A DNA stretch of 15,913 nucleotides from positions 1 to 15,913 of the forward strand of contig CAYQBA010000111.1 of assembly GCA_964415605.1 (NCBI GenBank). The letters run 5' to 3'. Origin of the DNA: UCB3 sp964415605 (lineage in GTDB: Bacteria; Chloroflexota; Anaerolineae; Epilineales; Epilineaceae). A model generated the notes under the pieces. It was not told the origin of the DNA, did no database searches, and saw nothing but the letters and a program-made list of their open reading frames with translations. How positions within the stretch are numbered: the first letter of the stretch is position 1; every line of letters begins with the position of its first letter. Positions 1-7,806 of this stretch are shown piece after piece. The position numbers and the translations under genes are program-made.

Positions 1-1
1 G

Positions 2-1276
2 CGCGCCCTGGCCGCCGGGGCCGGCCTGGGGCTCGGCCTCGCCTGTTTGGCCAAGGTCGACCTCATCCCGACGGCCGCCGCGGCCGGCGCGTGGTGGCTG
101 CTGGCCCGCCGCACGCAAGGCGGTGCCCGCGAAGGCGCCGCGCTGCTGTCCGGGCTGGCGCTCCCCGCGGCGCACGCGCTGTGGCTCGCGCGCACCATCA
201 GCCGGCTTTATGTCGATCTCAACGGCGGCGGCGTGTGGGTGCGCTGGGCGTGGATCGGCCCGTGGATCGCGGGCGCGGCCGCCGCGCTGGCGGTCGGGGT
301 GTGGGCAAGACGGCGCACGGCGGGGCGCCGCGGGGCGCCGCGGCCGTCCACTCCACACCCGAGTGACCCGCCACCGACAGGCGGCGCCGCCAGGGCCCGC
401 GCCCTTCGACTCGTCGCGGCCACGGTCGCCGTCGTGGCGCTCGGCACGGCGTTCGCGGCGGGATGGTGGCGCGCCGACGCCGAGCCGCCCGCCATGACCG
501 CGATCCTCGCCTGGCTGATGACGCCGCTTGCCGTCTGGGCCGCCGCGGCCGGCCTGGTGGGCGCGCTCGACGACGACGACCCGCGGACCGGGCCGCTCGT
601 GGCCCTGGCGCTCGTCGTGGTACCGCTGTTGCTGCTCGATCCGGTGGTGGCGCGCGGCCTTTCGCCGCTCTACGCCGCGCGCCGGCTGGTCCCAACGGTC
701 GTGCCGGTGGCGGCGATCCTGGCCGGGCTGGCGGTGGCTCGCGTTTGGGGAAACAAGGCCCCCGGGTCGCGGGGGCCGGCGGCCGCGCCCGTCGCCTGGG
801 CCGCCGCAGCCGGCGCCGCGCTCGTCGTGGTCGCGCAGTTGCAGGCGGCCAGCCCGTTCGCCGGCGCGGCCGCGGCCGACTTCGGCGGGGGCCCTCGGCT
901 TGCCCGCCAGGTCGCCGAGCACGCCGGCTCCCGCGATGTCGTGGTCTTCGCGTCGACGCTCGGGGGCATGTACGCCGGACGCCTCGCCCCGGCCGTGTGG
1001 GTCCTCGAGGACCGCGACGTCGTGGTGATCGGCAATCCCACGCCGGACGCGGCGCAGCTGGCCGCGGCCATCGACGCGTGGCGGGCCGCCGGCCGCGGCG
1101 TGCTGTGGATCGACGATGGCCGTGCCGGCGGCCCCGACCTTCCGGGGCTTGCCCTGACCGAGGTCGGCCAGGCGTCCATCGTCACGCGCGCCCCGGCCCC
1201 CATCCCCGAGCTGCCGGCGCGCATGGCGCCGCTGCCGATCGACCTGCGCATCCGCCGCGTCGAAGCGGCGCCTTGA
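2..1276 (+). CDS. Multi-spanning membrane protein, glycosyltransferase-39-like, 5' partial
   Basis: The frame is open from base 2 with no stop, so the gene begins before the window. A TTG at 47 is only an internal codon. The visible 424 residues hold about six or seven hydrophobic segments separated by short Arg-rich loops. They end in a soluble C-terminal domain of about 140 residues (from roughly base 850) with alternating beta/alpha character (DVVVFAS, DVVVIGNP, GVLWIDDG). A run of membrane helices with an ARRLVPTVVPVAAIL stretch followed by a periplasmic C-terminal domain is typical of PMT/ArnT-like transferases, which move sugars from polyprenyl-phosphate donors at the membrane. The catalytic acidic residues of that family lie in the N-terminal loop, which is outside the window, so the activity cannot be confirmed. 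Two cytoplasmic-type loops (near 321-365 and 757-777) contain repeat-like GC-rich DNA. The coding call is secure; the family is moderately likely. Confidence 0.7.
   Translation, partial: RALAAGAGLGLGLACLAKVDLIPTAAAAGAWWLLARRTQGGAREGAALLSGLALPAAHALWLARTISRLYVDLNGGGVWVRWAWIGPWIAGAAAALAVGVWARRRTAGRRGAPRPSTPHPSDPPPTGGAARARALRLVAATVAVVALGTAFAAGWWRADAEPPAMTAILAWLMTPLAVWAAAAGLVGALDDDDPRTGPLVALALVVVPLLLLDPVVARGLSPLYAARRLVPTVVPVAAILAGLAVARVWGNKAPGSRGPAAAPVAWAAAAGAALVVVAQLQAASPFAGAAAADFGGGPRLARQVAEHAGSRDVVVFASTLGGMYAGRLAPAVWVLEDRDVVVIGNPTPDAAQLAAAIDAWRAAGRGVLWIDDGRAGGPDLPGLALTEVGQASIVTRAPAPIPELPARMAPLPIDLRIRRVEAAP
321..340. repeat. Perfect tandem duplication of a 10-mer inside the membrane-protein gene
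   Basis: The unit CGGGGCGCCG occurs twice back to back and each copy contains the palindrome GGCGCC. It lies in an Arg/Pro/Ser-rich loop between two hydrophobic segments, a place that tolerates length change. The unit length is not a multiple of three, yet the membrane-protein frame looks intact on both sides, so any expansion must have been compensated. Confidence 0.6.
757..777. repeat. Perfect 8-bp inverted repeat within coding sequence
   Basis: GGCCCCCG (757-764) and CGGGGGCC (770-777) flank a 5-base loop. The hairpin sits in a short hydrophilic loop (residues around GNKAPGSRGP) between two hydrophobic segments of the gene. No T-run follows, so it is not a terminator. It looks like a small palindromic insert or an RNA hairpin within the message. 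Confidence 0.5.
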
Positions 1277-1278
1277 CC

Positions 1279-1299
1279 CGCCGGGCGCTCAACCCGGCG
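1279..1299 (+). terminator. GC-rich hairpin just after the membrane-protein gene, possible weak terminator
   Basis: CGCCGGG (1279-1285) and CCCGGCG (1293-1299) form a perfect 7-bp stem with a 7-base loop, starting three bases after the TGA at 1274-1276. There is no U-tract behind it, so intrinsic termination is uncertain. The position directly after a stop codon and before a new gene supports a 3'-end role. Confidence 0.35.
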
Positions 1300-1372
1300 T
1301 AACACCCCGCGCCGTCGCCCGTTTCACGGTTCACGACCCTCACCCGGGGACGATCATTGCTTGATTTTGGCC

Positions 1373-1380
1373 AAGGAGAA
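1373..1380 (+). promoter_or_regulatory. Ribosome binding site fixing the propeller-gene start at 1391
   Basis: AAGGAGAA lies 10 bases before ATG 1391. An in-frame TTG at 1361 is upstream of this site and would add ten residues ahead of a normal signal peptide, so ATG 1391 is preferred. A weak promoter candidate, TTCACG (1330-1335), 16 bases, GATCAT (1352-1357), would give a short leader. Confidence 0.6.
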
Positions 1381-1390
1381 GCACCCCCCA

Positions 1391-3919
1391 ATGCTCTACC
1401 TGCCCGCGGCTCGCCCTGGTCTCGCAGCCGCCTCCCTCGGGCTGGCGCTCGCCGTGTCGACGGTGGCCGCCGCCCCCCCTGCCCCCCTTCGTTCGATTTC
1501 GGCGGTCCACGCGGCCGCGCCGGTAGGCCCCCTCCGGTCTCCCGCATCGGCGCAGCCCCGGCCCGCCAGCGTGCCGCCAGGCGGCGACTGGCACGTGGTC
1601 GGCGACTGGTCGACCATCGCCAACGGCGACGACGTCCGCGCCATCGCCCGTGACGGCGATCGGCTGTGGGCCGCCACCGCCGGCGGCGGCGTCGTGCGCT
1701 GGGCGCGCGACGGCCGCAGCCTCAAGCAGTACCTCGGCCCGCAAGACGGCCTGCCGTGCAACGACGTGCGCGACGTCGTCCGCTGGCGCGGCGAGTGGTG
1801 GTTCGGGACGTGCGCCGGCCTTGCCCGCTACGATGCCGCGCGCGACCAAATGACCGGCCTCAGCGCGCCGCTGCCCTCGCCGTCGGTCACGGCGCTGGCC
1901 ACCGACAACAGCGGCCGACTGTGGGTCGCCACCGGCCAGTGGTGGAACCGCACCGCCACGTTCACCGGCAAGGCCGAGCCTGGCGGCTGGATGGGCGGCG
2001 GCGTCGCCCATACCGCCGACGGCGTGGAATGGAGCGTGTTGGACGCGACGAGCGGCCTGCCGTCGACGAACGTCCGCGACCTCACCTTGTGGAAGGGCCA
2101 GATGTGGGTCGCCACCGAGCCCTATCTGCGCTGGAAGGCCCCCACCACCGACGGCGGCGGCGAAACCGTCCCCGGGCGCTGGGAAGCCATGGGCGGGGGC
2201 GTCGCCCGCCGGGACGCCGATCGGTGGACCACCTTCGACAGCACGGGCGTGGCCGAGCTCTCCGACAACGCCCGTGCCCTGGTCGGCGATGGCCGCGCCC
2301 TGTGGGTCGGCACGGGCGGCCGGGGCCTGGTCGCCTACGACGGCGCGCGCTGGAAGGCGCTGCGCGACTGCGGCAAACCGTCGCGGTGCATCCAGGACAA
2401 CTACGTCTCTGCGCTGGCCATTGGAGACGACGGCGCGATCTGGGTGGGCACGTCGCGCTTCAACGGCCACGGCACGGGCGTCAACATCCTCGACGCCCGC
2501 AACACGCCCCTCGACGACACCGACGACGGTTGGACCGCGCTGCATGCCGCCGACGGCCTCCCCGGCGAGCTGGTGCACGCCATCCTGCCGGACGACGACG
2601 CCACGGTCTGGTTCGGCACCGCGGACCGCGATGCCGAGGGCCGCTCGCGTGGACGGGCGCTTGCCCGGCTCCTCGACGACCGCGCGACGATCGAGGCGTT
2701 TCGGTTCGGGGCGGTGGCCGAGCACGGCCTGACGGACAACGTCGTCACCACGGTGACCCGCCACCCGCTGACCGGCGACCTGTGGGTCGGCACGGCGCGT
2801 GCCGGCGTGGTCGTGCGCAGCCCGGCCGGCAAGTGGACCGCCTACACACGGGCGTCCACCAACGGTGGCCTGCCCTCCGACAGCATCGCCGACATTGCCG
2901 TCGAGCCCGGTGGCATCGTCTGGGTGGCCACCCGCTCGACGACGTACGACGGACAGAAGGCGCGCTGGGTCGACGGCGGGCTCGCCCGCTTCGACGGCCG
3001 GTCGTGGGCGGCGCTGACCGCCGAAGGCGCCGGGCTGCCCTCCAACCACCTCTCGGCGCTCGCGCTCGACGGGCGCGGCAGGCTTTGGGTGGGCACGGGC
3101 GCCACCGACACGGGGCCCAAAGAGCTCGCCTACCGCGGCAGTGGGCTGGCCGTGGTCAACACGCAGACACGCCAGTGGGAGCGCACGTTCACGTTCCCGA
3201 CCCTGACGTCCGACAACATCACCGACCTGGCGGTCCATGGCGACGAGCTGTGGGTGGCCACGTCGTACTTCTTTTACGTCGACCCCCGGCCGCGCGGCGC
3301 GCAGTTCAGCACGGGTGGCGGCGTCAGCGTGTACAACCTCGGCACGGGCGCGTGGCGCAAGATCACCGCCGCCGACGGCCTGTCGTTCGCCGTGCGCAGC
3401 CGTTCGGGCGGGCAGAACAACGCCCTCATCGACCTGCGCGCCGTCGCCGTCGACGCCGAGGGTCGTGCGTGGGTGGGCGGGCAATCGTACCGCGACGGCG
3501 AGTACGATCCCGAGATCACCCCGGACGGGGTGGTCGACGTCATCCGCCCAGACGGCATCGACCACCACCGCTTCGATCGGGCCGGCGCGGTCGTCGCGCT
3601 GGCGGCCGATCGCGACGGCAACCTCTGGAGCGCGACGACGCTCGACGGCGTCCACGTCCGCGCCGGCGACGAATGGCTCCACCAGACCGCGGCGCCGGGC
3701 GGCATGCAGTCGGACCGTCTGACGGCGCTGGTCTTCGACGACAAGGGCAATGCATGGTTCGGCACGGCTGGCGATGGGCTGTTGATGATCCAGCCGCCCG
3801 TCGGCAACCCGGGGTCGCAGTCCGTCGGGGTCCAGCCGATCGTGCGCCGCCTGCCGTACCGCGTGCTGCTGCCGATGCTGTACTACGACCTCCCGCCCCG
3901 GCTGGTGCCATCGCCCTGA
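1391..3919 (+). CDS. Secreted beta-propeller protein with two-component-regulator-propeller repeats, no kinase domain
   Basis: This 842-residue protein starts with a signal peptide (about residues 1-29, hydrophobic core ending VSTVAAA). Nearly all the rest is repeated blades of the Reg_prop type, about 80-90 residues apart, each with a DGLPxNxVxD-like turn followed by xLWVGT or xWFGT. Clear copies read DGLPCNDVRD, SGLPSTNVRD, DGLPGELVHA, HGLTDNVVTT, GGLPSDSIAD, AGLPSNHLSA and TSDNITDL. In many bacteria such blades form the periplasmic sensor of hybrid histidine kinases. Here the chain ends without a transmembrane helix, kinase or DNA-binding domain, so it is an exported stand-alone propeller. 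A binding or scaffold role is possible but unproven. The tail carries RVLLPMLYYDLPP, matching a motif in the secreted protein at 11970-13055. It converges on the cytochrome gene with 36 bases between stops. The family call is confident; the function is unknown. Confidence 0.9.
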   Translation: MLYLPAARPGLAAASLGLALAVSTVAAAPPAPLRSISAVHAAAPVGPLRSPASAQPRPASVPPGGDWHVVGDWSTIANGDDVRAIARDGDRLWAATAGGGVVRWARDGRSLKQYLGPQDGLPCNDVRDVVRWRGEWWFGTCAGLARYDAARDQMTGLSAPLPSPSVTALATDNSGRLWVATGQWWNRTATFTGKAEPGGWMGGGVAHTADGVEWSVLDATSGLPSTNVRDLTLWKGQMWVATEPYLRWKAPTTDGGGETVPGRWEAMGGGVARRDADRWTTFDSTGVAELSDNARALVGDGRALWVGTGGRGLVAYDGARWKALRDCGKPSRCIQDNYVSALAIGDDGAIWVGTSRFNGHGTGVNILDARNTPLDDTDDGWTALHAADGLPGELVHAILPDDDATVWFGTADRDAEGRSRGRALARLLDDRATIEAFRFGAVAEHGLTDNVVTTVTRHPLTGDLWVGTARAGVVVRSPAGKWTAYTRASTNGGLPSDSIADIAVEPGGIVWVATRSTTYDGQKARWVDGGLARFDGRSWAALTAEGAGLPSNHLSALALDGRGRLWVGTGATDTGPKELAYRGSGLAVVNTQTRQWERTFTFPTLTSDNITDLAVHGDELWVATSYFFYVDPRPRGAQFSTGGGVSVYNLGTGAWRKITAADGLSFAVRSRSGGQNNALIDLRAVAVDAEGRAWVGGQSYRDGEYDPEITPDGVVDVIRPDGIDHHRFDRAGAVVALAADRDGNLWSATTLDGVHVRAGDEWLHQTAAPGGMQSDRLTALVFDDKGNAWFGTAGDGLLMIQPPVGNPGSQSVGVQPIVRRLPYRVLLPMLYYDLPPRLVPSP

Positions 3920-3955
3920 GTCTGGCAGGCGTGCCCGCGATGATCGTCGGCGGCG

Positions 3956-5662
3956 TCAGCGGCGCGTGGCGCGGACGGCGAACGGCAGGAAGGCGGGCCC
4001 GTCGGGGCCGCCGAAGGCACGCTCGGCCATGACCTCGGGCGCGCTGCGGCCCGTGGCCTCCCACAGGTCGTGGAGCACCTGCCCGCGGTTGGGCGCGGGG
4101 TTGGGGTTGGCGTCGCGCAAGAACCGGATGTACTCGGCCGATGCCGTCTGGTAGAGCAGCCGAACGGTGCCCCGCGCCACGGCGGGCGGCAGGTCGTACA
4201 CGGTGGTGTCCCAGTGCTGCCCATCGGCATACAGGCCGCGGTCGGGCCGGCCGTCGGCGTAGGGCGCCGCGCCCGCCGCCTCGAACGCGGCGAAGGCATA
4301 GCCGCGCGGCGGGATGCGGTTGTCGGCCACGATCACGTTGTTGACGGCGAAGTGGAACGTCGGGCCGGGGGACAGGCCCAGGCGATCGGCCCAGGCCGGC
4401 GTCACCCCGTGGAGCACCTCGTATACCTTCGGCGCCGGGTCGTGCGCCAGCGCCGCCGTCGCGTCGTCGTAGGCGCCGGACGCGAAGACCCGCCGACCGG
4501 CGCGGTCGAAGCCCTCGACCTGCAGCCACATCCGTCGGCCTTCGGAGTACCCGGTCGGCAGCTTGTGACCGGTGCGGTTGACCACCGTGACGGCCAGGCG
4601 GTCGCCGGTGCGCGCGATCGACAGGTGCGCGGCGTGCCGCAGCATCCACCGCGCGCGCAGCGTCCCGGAGACGAGGGCGGCGGCGCGCGCGGGGTCGTCA
4701 CGCAGCGCGGCGCCGAGCTCGGGGTCGAGCGGCAGCGTGCGCGGGACCCAGGTGTTGGCCCCGGTCAGGTCGTGCAGGGCGACGTCCGGGCGCGGCTTGA
4801 CCTCGCCGAAGTAACCCGCGGCGGCCCCGCGCACGGCGCGCATGTGGCAGTCCTGGCACGTGGCCACCCGCGCCCGCTCGCCCCCGAGGTCGGGGTCGGC
4901 CACGCCGCCCGGTCGGTTGAAGTCGCTCAAGCGCCACTCGGTGAACGTGCGCTCGAGCGGGAAGCGGCGAGCAGAGGGCGACGCCGTGCCGGCGGGCACG
5001 GGCAGGTAGGCCCCCGCGGCGGCATCCCAGGCCAGCAACGGGTTGTCGATGTCGTGGCAGCTCCCGCACAGCGCCGCCTCGCGGTGGAACGGCGAGACGA
5101 GGTTGCCGGCGGCGTCGAAGTGGGGGTTGAAGCCCGGCCGCCAGTCCGCCTCGATGTCCCGCGGCCCGCGCCGATAGTCGAGGGGATCGACCACGAGCGA
5201 TCCGCTGCCCACCGCCTGGACCGGCAACGTGATGGCGGCCCGGACCTCGGTGTCACGAGCCGGGTGGCCGGGGCGCCCGGCGGGGTCGACCAGGCGATGG
5301 CACACGTTGCAGCTCACGCCGTCGAGGTCGGCGCCGGCCAGGGCCGAGCCGTCGGGTGGGATGGCCCGGCCGGCCAGCCAGCCGGCGGGCGCGTGGCAGC
5401 GCAGGCAGTACGTCCCGCTGCCCGGCGCATCGGCGTTGGCGATGTCGAGCGCGGCCAGGAACACGGGGTCGCGGGCGGCATGGGCCATCATGCTGCCCGC
5501 CCAGGCGGTGTGGGTTTCGGTGCCGGCGTCGATCGGTTGCGTCATCAGCCCGCGGTAGTTGGCGTGGCAGTTGGCGCAGCCGTCCGGCGCGGCGATGGGG
5601 GCGACCAGACCGCCCGGCTGCGTCCCGGGCAGGACGAAGTCGCGCGCCGTCGTCGCCAGGCG
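3956..5662 (-). CDS. Multiheme c-type cytochrome, at least five hemes, N-terminus lost in assembly gap
   Basis: The 568 visible residues contain five CXXCH heme-attachment motifs: CANCH (5578-5564), CLRCH (5407-5393), CNVCH (5311-5297), CGSCH (5068-5054) and CQDCH (4858-4844). The start codon and export signal are missing and must lie in or beyond the N run. The visible part begins RLATTARDFVLPGTQ, which normally sits inside the mature protein. After the last heme comes a heme-free C-terminal domain of about 270 residues with the motif TGHKLPTGYSEGRRMWL, seen in cytochrome c554-like multiheme proteins, where its His may be an extra ligand. The protein should be periplasmic or extracellular and carry electrons; partner and substrate cannot be read from sequence. 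Its upstream neighbour on the same strand is the SppA-type peptidase, whose stop is 13 bases from the gap. Ends TGA at 3956-3958. Confidence 0.92.
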   Translation of the reverse strand, partial: RLATTARDFVLPGTQPGGLVAPIAAPDGCANCHANYRGLMTQPIDAGTETHTAWAGSMMAHAARDPVFLAALDIANADAPGSGTYCLRCHAPAGWLAGRAIPPDGSALAGADLDGVSCNVCHRLVDPAGRPGHPARDTEVRAAITLPVQAVGSGSLVVDPLDYRRGPRDIEADWRPGFNPHFDAAGNLVSPFHREAALCGSCHDIDNPLLAWDAAAGAYLPVPAGTASPSARRFPLERTFTEWRLSDFNRPGGVADPDLGGERARVATCQDCHMRAVRGAAAGYFGEVKPRPDVALHDLTGANTWVPRTLPLDPELGAALRDDPARAAALVSGTLRARWMLRHAAHLSIARTGDRLAVTVVNRTGHKLPTGYSEGRRMWLQVEGFDRAGRRVFASGAYDDATAALAHDPAPKVYEVLHGVTPAWADRLGLSPGPTFHFAVNNVIVADNRIPPRGYAFAAFEAAGAAPYADGRPDRGLYADGQHWDTTVYDLPPAVARGTVRLLYQTASAEYIRFLRDANPNPAPNRGQVLHDLWEATGRSAPEVMAERAFGGPDGPAFLPFAVRATRR

Positions 5663-5762
5663 NNNNNNNNNNNNNNNNNNNNNNNNNNNNNNNNNNNNNN
5701 NNNNNNNNNNNNNNNNNNNNNNNNNNNNNNNNNNNNNNNNNNNNNNNNNNNNNNNNNNNNNN
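5663..5762. other. Assembly gap of exactly 100 N
   Basis: The run of 100 N is a conventional scaffolding placeholder of unknown true length. The nine bases before it and the nine after it are the same, CGCCAGGCG. It removes the 5' end of the cytochrome gene and the region between that gene and the SppA-type gene. Confidence 0.98.
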
Positions 5763-5775
5763 CGCCAGGCGCGGC

Positions 5776-7491
5776 TTACCCGTCCCCACCGACGTCCCGC
5801 CCGACCAGCGGGCACAGGCACAGCACGCCGGCGCGCCGCATGGACCGCGCGCCTTCCAAGGCATACGTGATGGTCGCGGCGGCCGCCGGCAGCGGCGCAC
5901 GGCGCGGGTTCGTCACGCGCAGCGGCGCGACCACCGTGCGCGGGTGCAGGCCGGCCAGCTCGCGCGCCTTCTCGAACGCCTGCTCGAGGCCACCGAGCTC
6001 GTCGACGAGCCCATGCGCGAGGGCCTGTCGGCCGGTCCAGACCCGGCCCCCGGCGATGGCCTCGACGGCCGCACGATCGATGTGGCGGGCGGCCGCCACC
6101 CGGTCGACGAACACCTCGTACACGCGCTCGATCTGCGCGAGCATCCGGTCCCGCTCATCGGGCGTGTAGCCGCGCTCACCGGTATCGACGTCGGCGTGTG
6201 CCCCGCGGATGAGCGTCTCGCGGTTGAACCCGAGCTTGTCGAGCAGCCCGGCGGTGACAAGCTTCCCGCGCAGGACGCCGATCGAGCCGGTGAGGGTGCT
6301 TGGCCGGGCGACGATCCACTGCGCCGCGGTGGCGACGTAGTAGCCGCCCGAGGCCGCCACCGCCCCCATCACCGCCACGACGGGCTTGCGTTCGGCCAGC
6401 TTGCCCAAGGCGGCGGCCATCGCTTCGGACGCGCTGGCCGAGCCGCCGCCGGAGTCGATGTACACGACTGCGGCGGCCACCGTGTCGTCCTCCAACGCCG
6501 CGCGCGCCGCCTGGACGACGGTCAGGTCGCCGGCACGGGCATCGGCGGCCAGCGGGACGGGGATCGGCGGCGCCAGCGGGGGGTGCTCGCTCTCACCGTC
6601 GACGATCAGGCCCTCGATGCGGATCAGCGCCACGTGCCGGCCGCCGCGGGGCGGACGGGGCAGCGGCATGTGCTTGCGCGCGGCATCCCACGCCGCGAGC
6701 CGCGCCGGCCTGCCGTCAGCGGCCAGGTGATCCGGCAGGTCCTCCTCGCCCAGAACCCCGTCAATCAGCCCGGCCGCCAGCGCCTGGCGATCGGTGCACG
6801 GCGTGCCGTCGACGAGGGCGCGGGCGGCGTCGCCATCGATACGGCGGCCCTCGGCGATGCCGCGCACGATCTCGTCGAAGTCGGCATCGAGCAGCCAGGT
6901 GGCCATCTCGCGGTCCTCGTCGGACATGCTGCGGCGCGCGAACGCGTCGCCGGCGGACTTGTAGGGCGAGATCTGGATGACCTCGAAGGTCATCCCGGCT
7001 CGCGCGAGCGCATCGGCGAGGAACGCGTAGCGGCGGCGCAGGCCGAGCGGCTCGACGATCCCGCCGGGCTGGAGCAGGATCTCGTCGGCGGCGCTGGCCA
7101 CATAGACGCGCGCGGTGTCGAGGCCGCTTGTCCACGCCACGACCCGCTTGCCGGCCGAACGGAGCCGGCCCACGAGGTCGCGCAGCGCCTGCAGCTGCGC
7201 CAGCGGCATCGCCAGCGGACGCAGGTGCAGCACGACCCCGCGCACGCGGTCGTCGGCGGCGACGGCTTGAAGCTGGCGCGCCAGCTGGTCGAGGCTCGTC
7301 ACCGGCGGGAGGAGTCGCTCCTGCAAGAACGACCGCGGGGGGGCGAGATCGGGGTACTGGCCGGCCAGCGTGAAGACCACGTAGTCCGGCGCGGCCTGCC
7401 GGCGGCGCGCGGCGTTGGCCAGCACGCGCAGGCCGTTCTCGATGGCGTAGGCCGCTTCGGGCGGCACGCGGCTCGGTCGCGAGTGGGCCAT
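5776..7491 (-). CDS. sppA: SppA-type signal peptide peptidase, long double-domain form (peptidase S49)
   Basis: The 571-residue product has two peptidase S49 domains, like the 67-kDa form of SppA, which clears cut signal peptides using a Ser/Lys dyad split between the domains. The N-terminal domain (about 35-260) holds the lysine in SPYKSAGDAF (Lys178). The C-terminal domain (about 285-520) holds the nucleophile in GAVAASGGYY (Ser381), followed by the conserved STLTGSIGV. Both catalytic residues are present, so it is probably active. Unlike Escherichia coli SppA there is no N-terminal hydrophobic anchor; the start is MAHSRPSRVPPEAAY, so the enzyme may be soluble. ATG 7491 is chosen because GAAGGAG lies five bases upstream. 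An in-frame ATG at 7539 precedes that site and would add only a Pro/Arg-rich tail. It ends TAA at 5776-5778, close to the N gap and upstream of the cytochrome gene on the same strand. Confidence 0.92.
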   Translation of the reverse strand: MAHSRPSRVPPEAAYAIENGLRVLANAARRRQAAPDYVVFTLAGQYPDLAPPRSFLQERLLPPVTSLDQLARQLQAVAADDRVRGVVLHLRPLAMPLAQLQALRDLVGRLRSAGKRVVAWTSGLDTARVYVASAADEILLQPGGIVEPLGLRRRYAFLADALARAGMTFEVIQISPYKSAGDAFARRSMSDEDREMATWLLDADFDEIVRGIAEGRRIDGDAARALVDGTPCTDRQALAAGLIDGVLGEEDLPDHLAADGRPARLAAWDAARKHMPLPRPPRGGRHVALIRIEGLIVDGESEHPPLAPPIPVPLAADARAGDLTVVQAARAALEDDTVAAAVVYIDSGGGSASASEAMAAALGKLAERKPVVAVMGAVAASGGYYVATAAQWIVARPSTLTGSIGVLRGKLVTAGLLDKLGFNRETLIRGAHADVDTGERGYTPDERDRMLAQIERVYEVFVDRVAAARHIDRAAVEAIAGGRVWTGRQALAHGLVDELGGLEQAFEKARELAGLHPRTVVAPLRVTNPRRAPLPAAAATITYALEGARSMRRAGVLCLCPLVGRDVGGDG

Positions 7492-7496
7492 GCGGG

Positions 7497-7503
7497 CTCC
7501 TTC
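7497..7503 (-). promoter_or_regulatory. Ribosome binding site fixing the sppA start
   Basis: On the minus strand GAAGGAG stands five bases before ATG 7491. It is the strongest Shine-Dalgarno match near either candidate start and decides against the ATG at 7539. Confidence 0.7.
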
Positions 7504-7578
7504 GGGGGGGCGGTTGCGGCTCGGGGACGGGTGGCACAACGCCGGCCGCGGCCGCGGCTGCCATCGCCACCGAGCGGA

Positions 7579-7587
7579 ATTCTAGCA
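7579..7587 (-). promoter_or_regulatory. Candidate extended -10 promoter for sppA
   Basis: Read on the minus strand this is TGCTAGAAT, an extended -10 element (TG-N-TAGAAT) in an otherwise extremely GC-rich region. No good -35 box stands 17-18 bases upstream. Transcription would begin near 7572 and give a leader of about 80 bases before ATG 7491. Confidence 0.4.
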
Positions 7588-7620
7588 CCGCCAAGGGGCG
7601 CGCCCGGACCGCGAAGACCG

Positions 7621-7657
7621 CCCCGCCGGCCCGGGTGCCGGTGCCGGAGAGGCGGGG
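7621..7657. repeat. Inverted repeat between the divergent sppA and permease genes
   Basis: CCCCGCC (7621-7627) and GGCGGGG (7651-7657) are perfect complements 23 bases apart, ending three bases before the -35 box at 7661. It could be an operator or a structured element. Chance is a real alternative in such GC-rich DNA. The rest of the 287-base space 7492-7778 holds only the two promoters and a short open frame. Confidence 0.3.
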
Positions 7658-7660
7658 GGC

Positions 7661-7690
7661 TTGACCCCGGTGCGGTCGAAACGCTACGAT
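7661..7690 (+). promoter_or_regulatory. Sigma-70-type promoter of the permease-lipoprotein-selenoprotein cluster
   Basis: TTGACC (7661-7666), an 18-base spacer and TACGAT (7685-7690) match the housekeeping consensus at five and four of six positions. It points toward the permease gene, with a predicted start near 7697. Confidence 0.5.
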
Positions 7691-7698
7691 CCCCGGCC

Positions 7699-7806
7699 AT
7701 GGTCACGTTGCCGCGCCTGCGTGCGACCCTCTCGCCTGTCGGTGCCGCGCCCTCTGCCAGCGCAGCCTTCGATCTCCCGTGCTCTACCTCGCGCTCGCCC
7801 GTTTGA
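7699..7806 (+). CDS. Possible 35-residue leader ORF overlapping the permease start
   Basis: ATG 7699 lies only nine bases after the -10 box, so a transcript from that promoter would be leaderless or almost so. The frame (MVTLPRLRATLSPVG...) ends TGA at 7806 and overlaps the permease GTG at 7779 in another frame. The permease has no visible ribosome binding site, so coupling through this small frame is conceivable. No family is recognised and chance is quite possible. Confidence 0.2.
   Translation: MVTLPRLRATLSPVGAAPSASAAFDLPCSTSRSPV

Noticed and set aside
1340..3682. A 780-codon open frame on the minus strand opposite the propeller gene
   Set aside because: It has no recognisable domain, is rich in Arg/Gly/Ala/Val/Asp as antisense frames of GC-rich genes are, and lies wholly across a gene with clear blade repeats and a signal peptide.
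1391..3919. Hybrid two-component sensor kinase, suggested by the propeller repeats
   Set aside because: No transmembrane helix, histidine kinase, receiver or helix-turn-helix domain follows the propeller; the protein ends after the last blade.
5763..5821. Start of the cytochrome at an ATG on the far side of the N gap (5821)
   Set aside because: That frame depends on the arbitrary gap length of 100, overlaps the end of sppA, and gives no signal peptide.
4070..6169. A 699-codon plus-strand frame across the cytochrome, the N gap and sppA
   Set aside because: It runs through the N run and is the complement of two well-supported genes. No domain or signal is visible.
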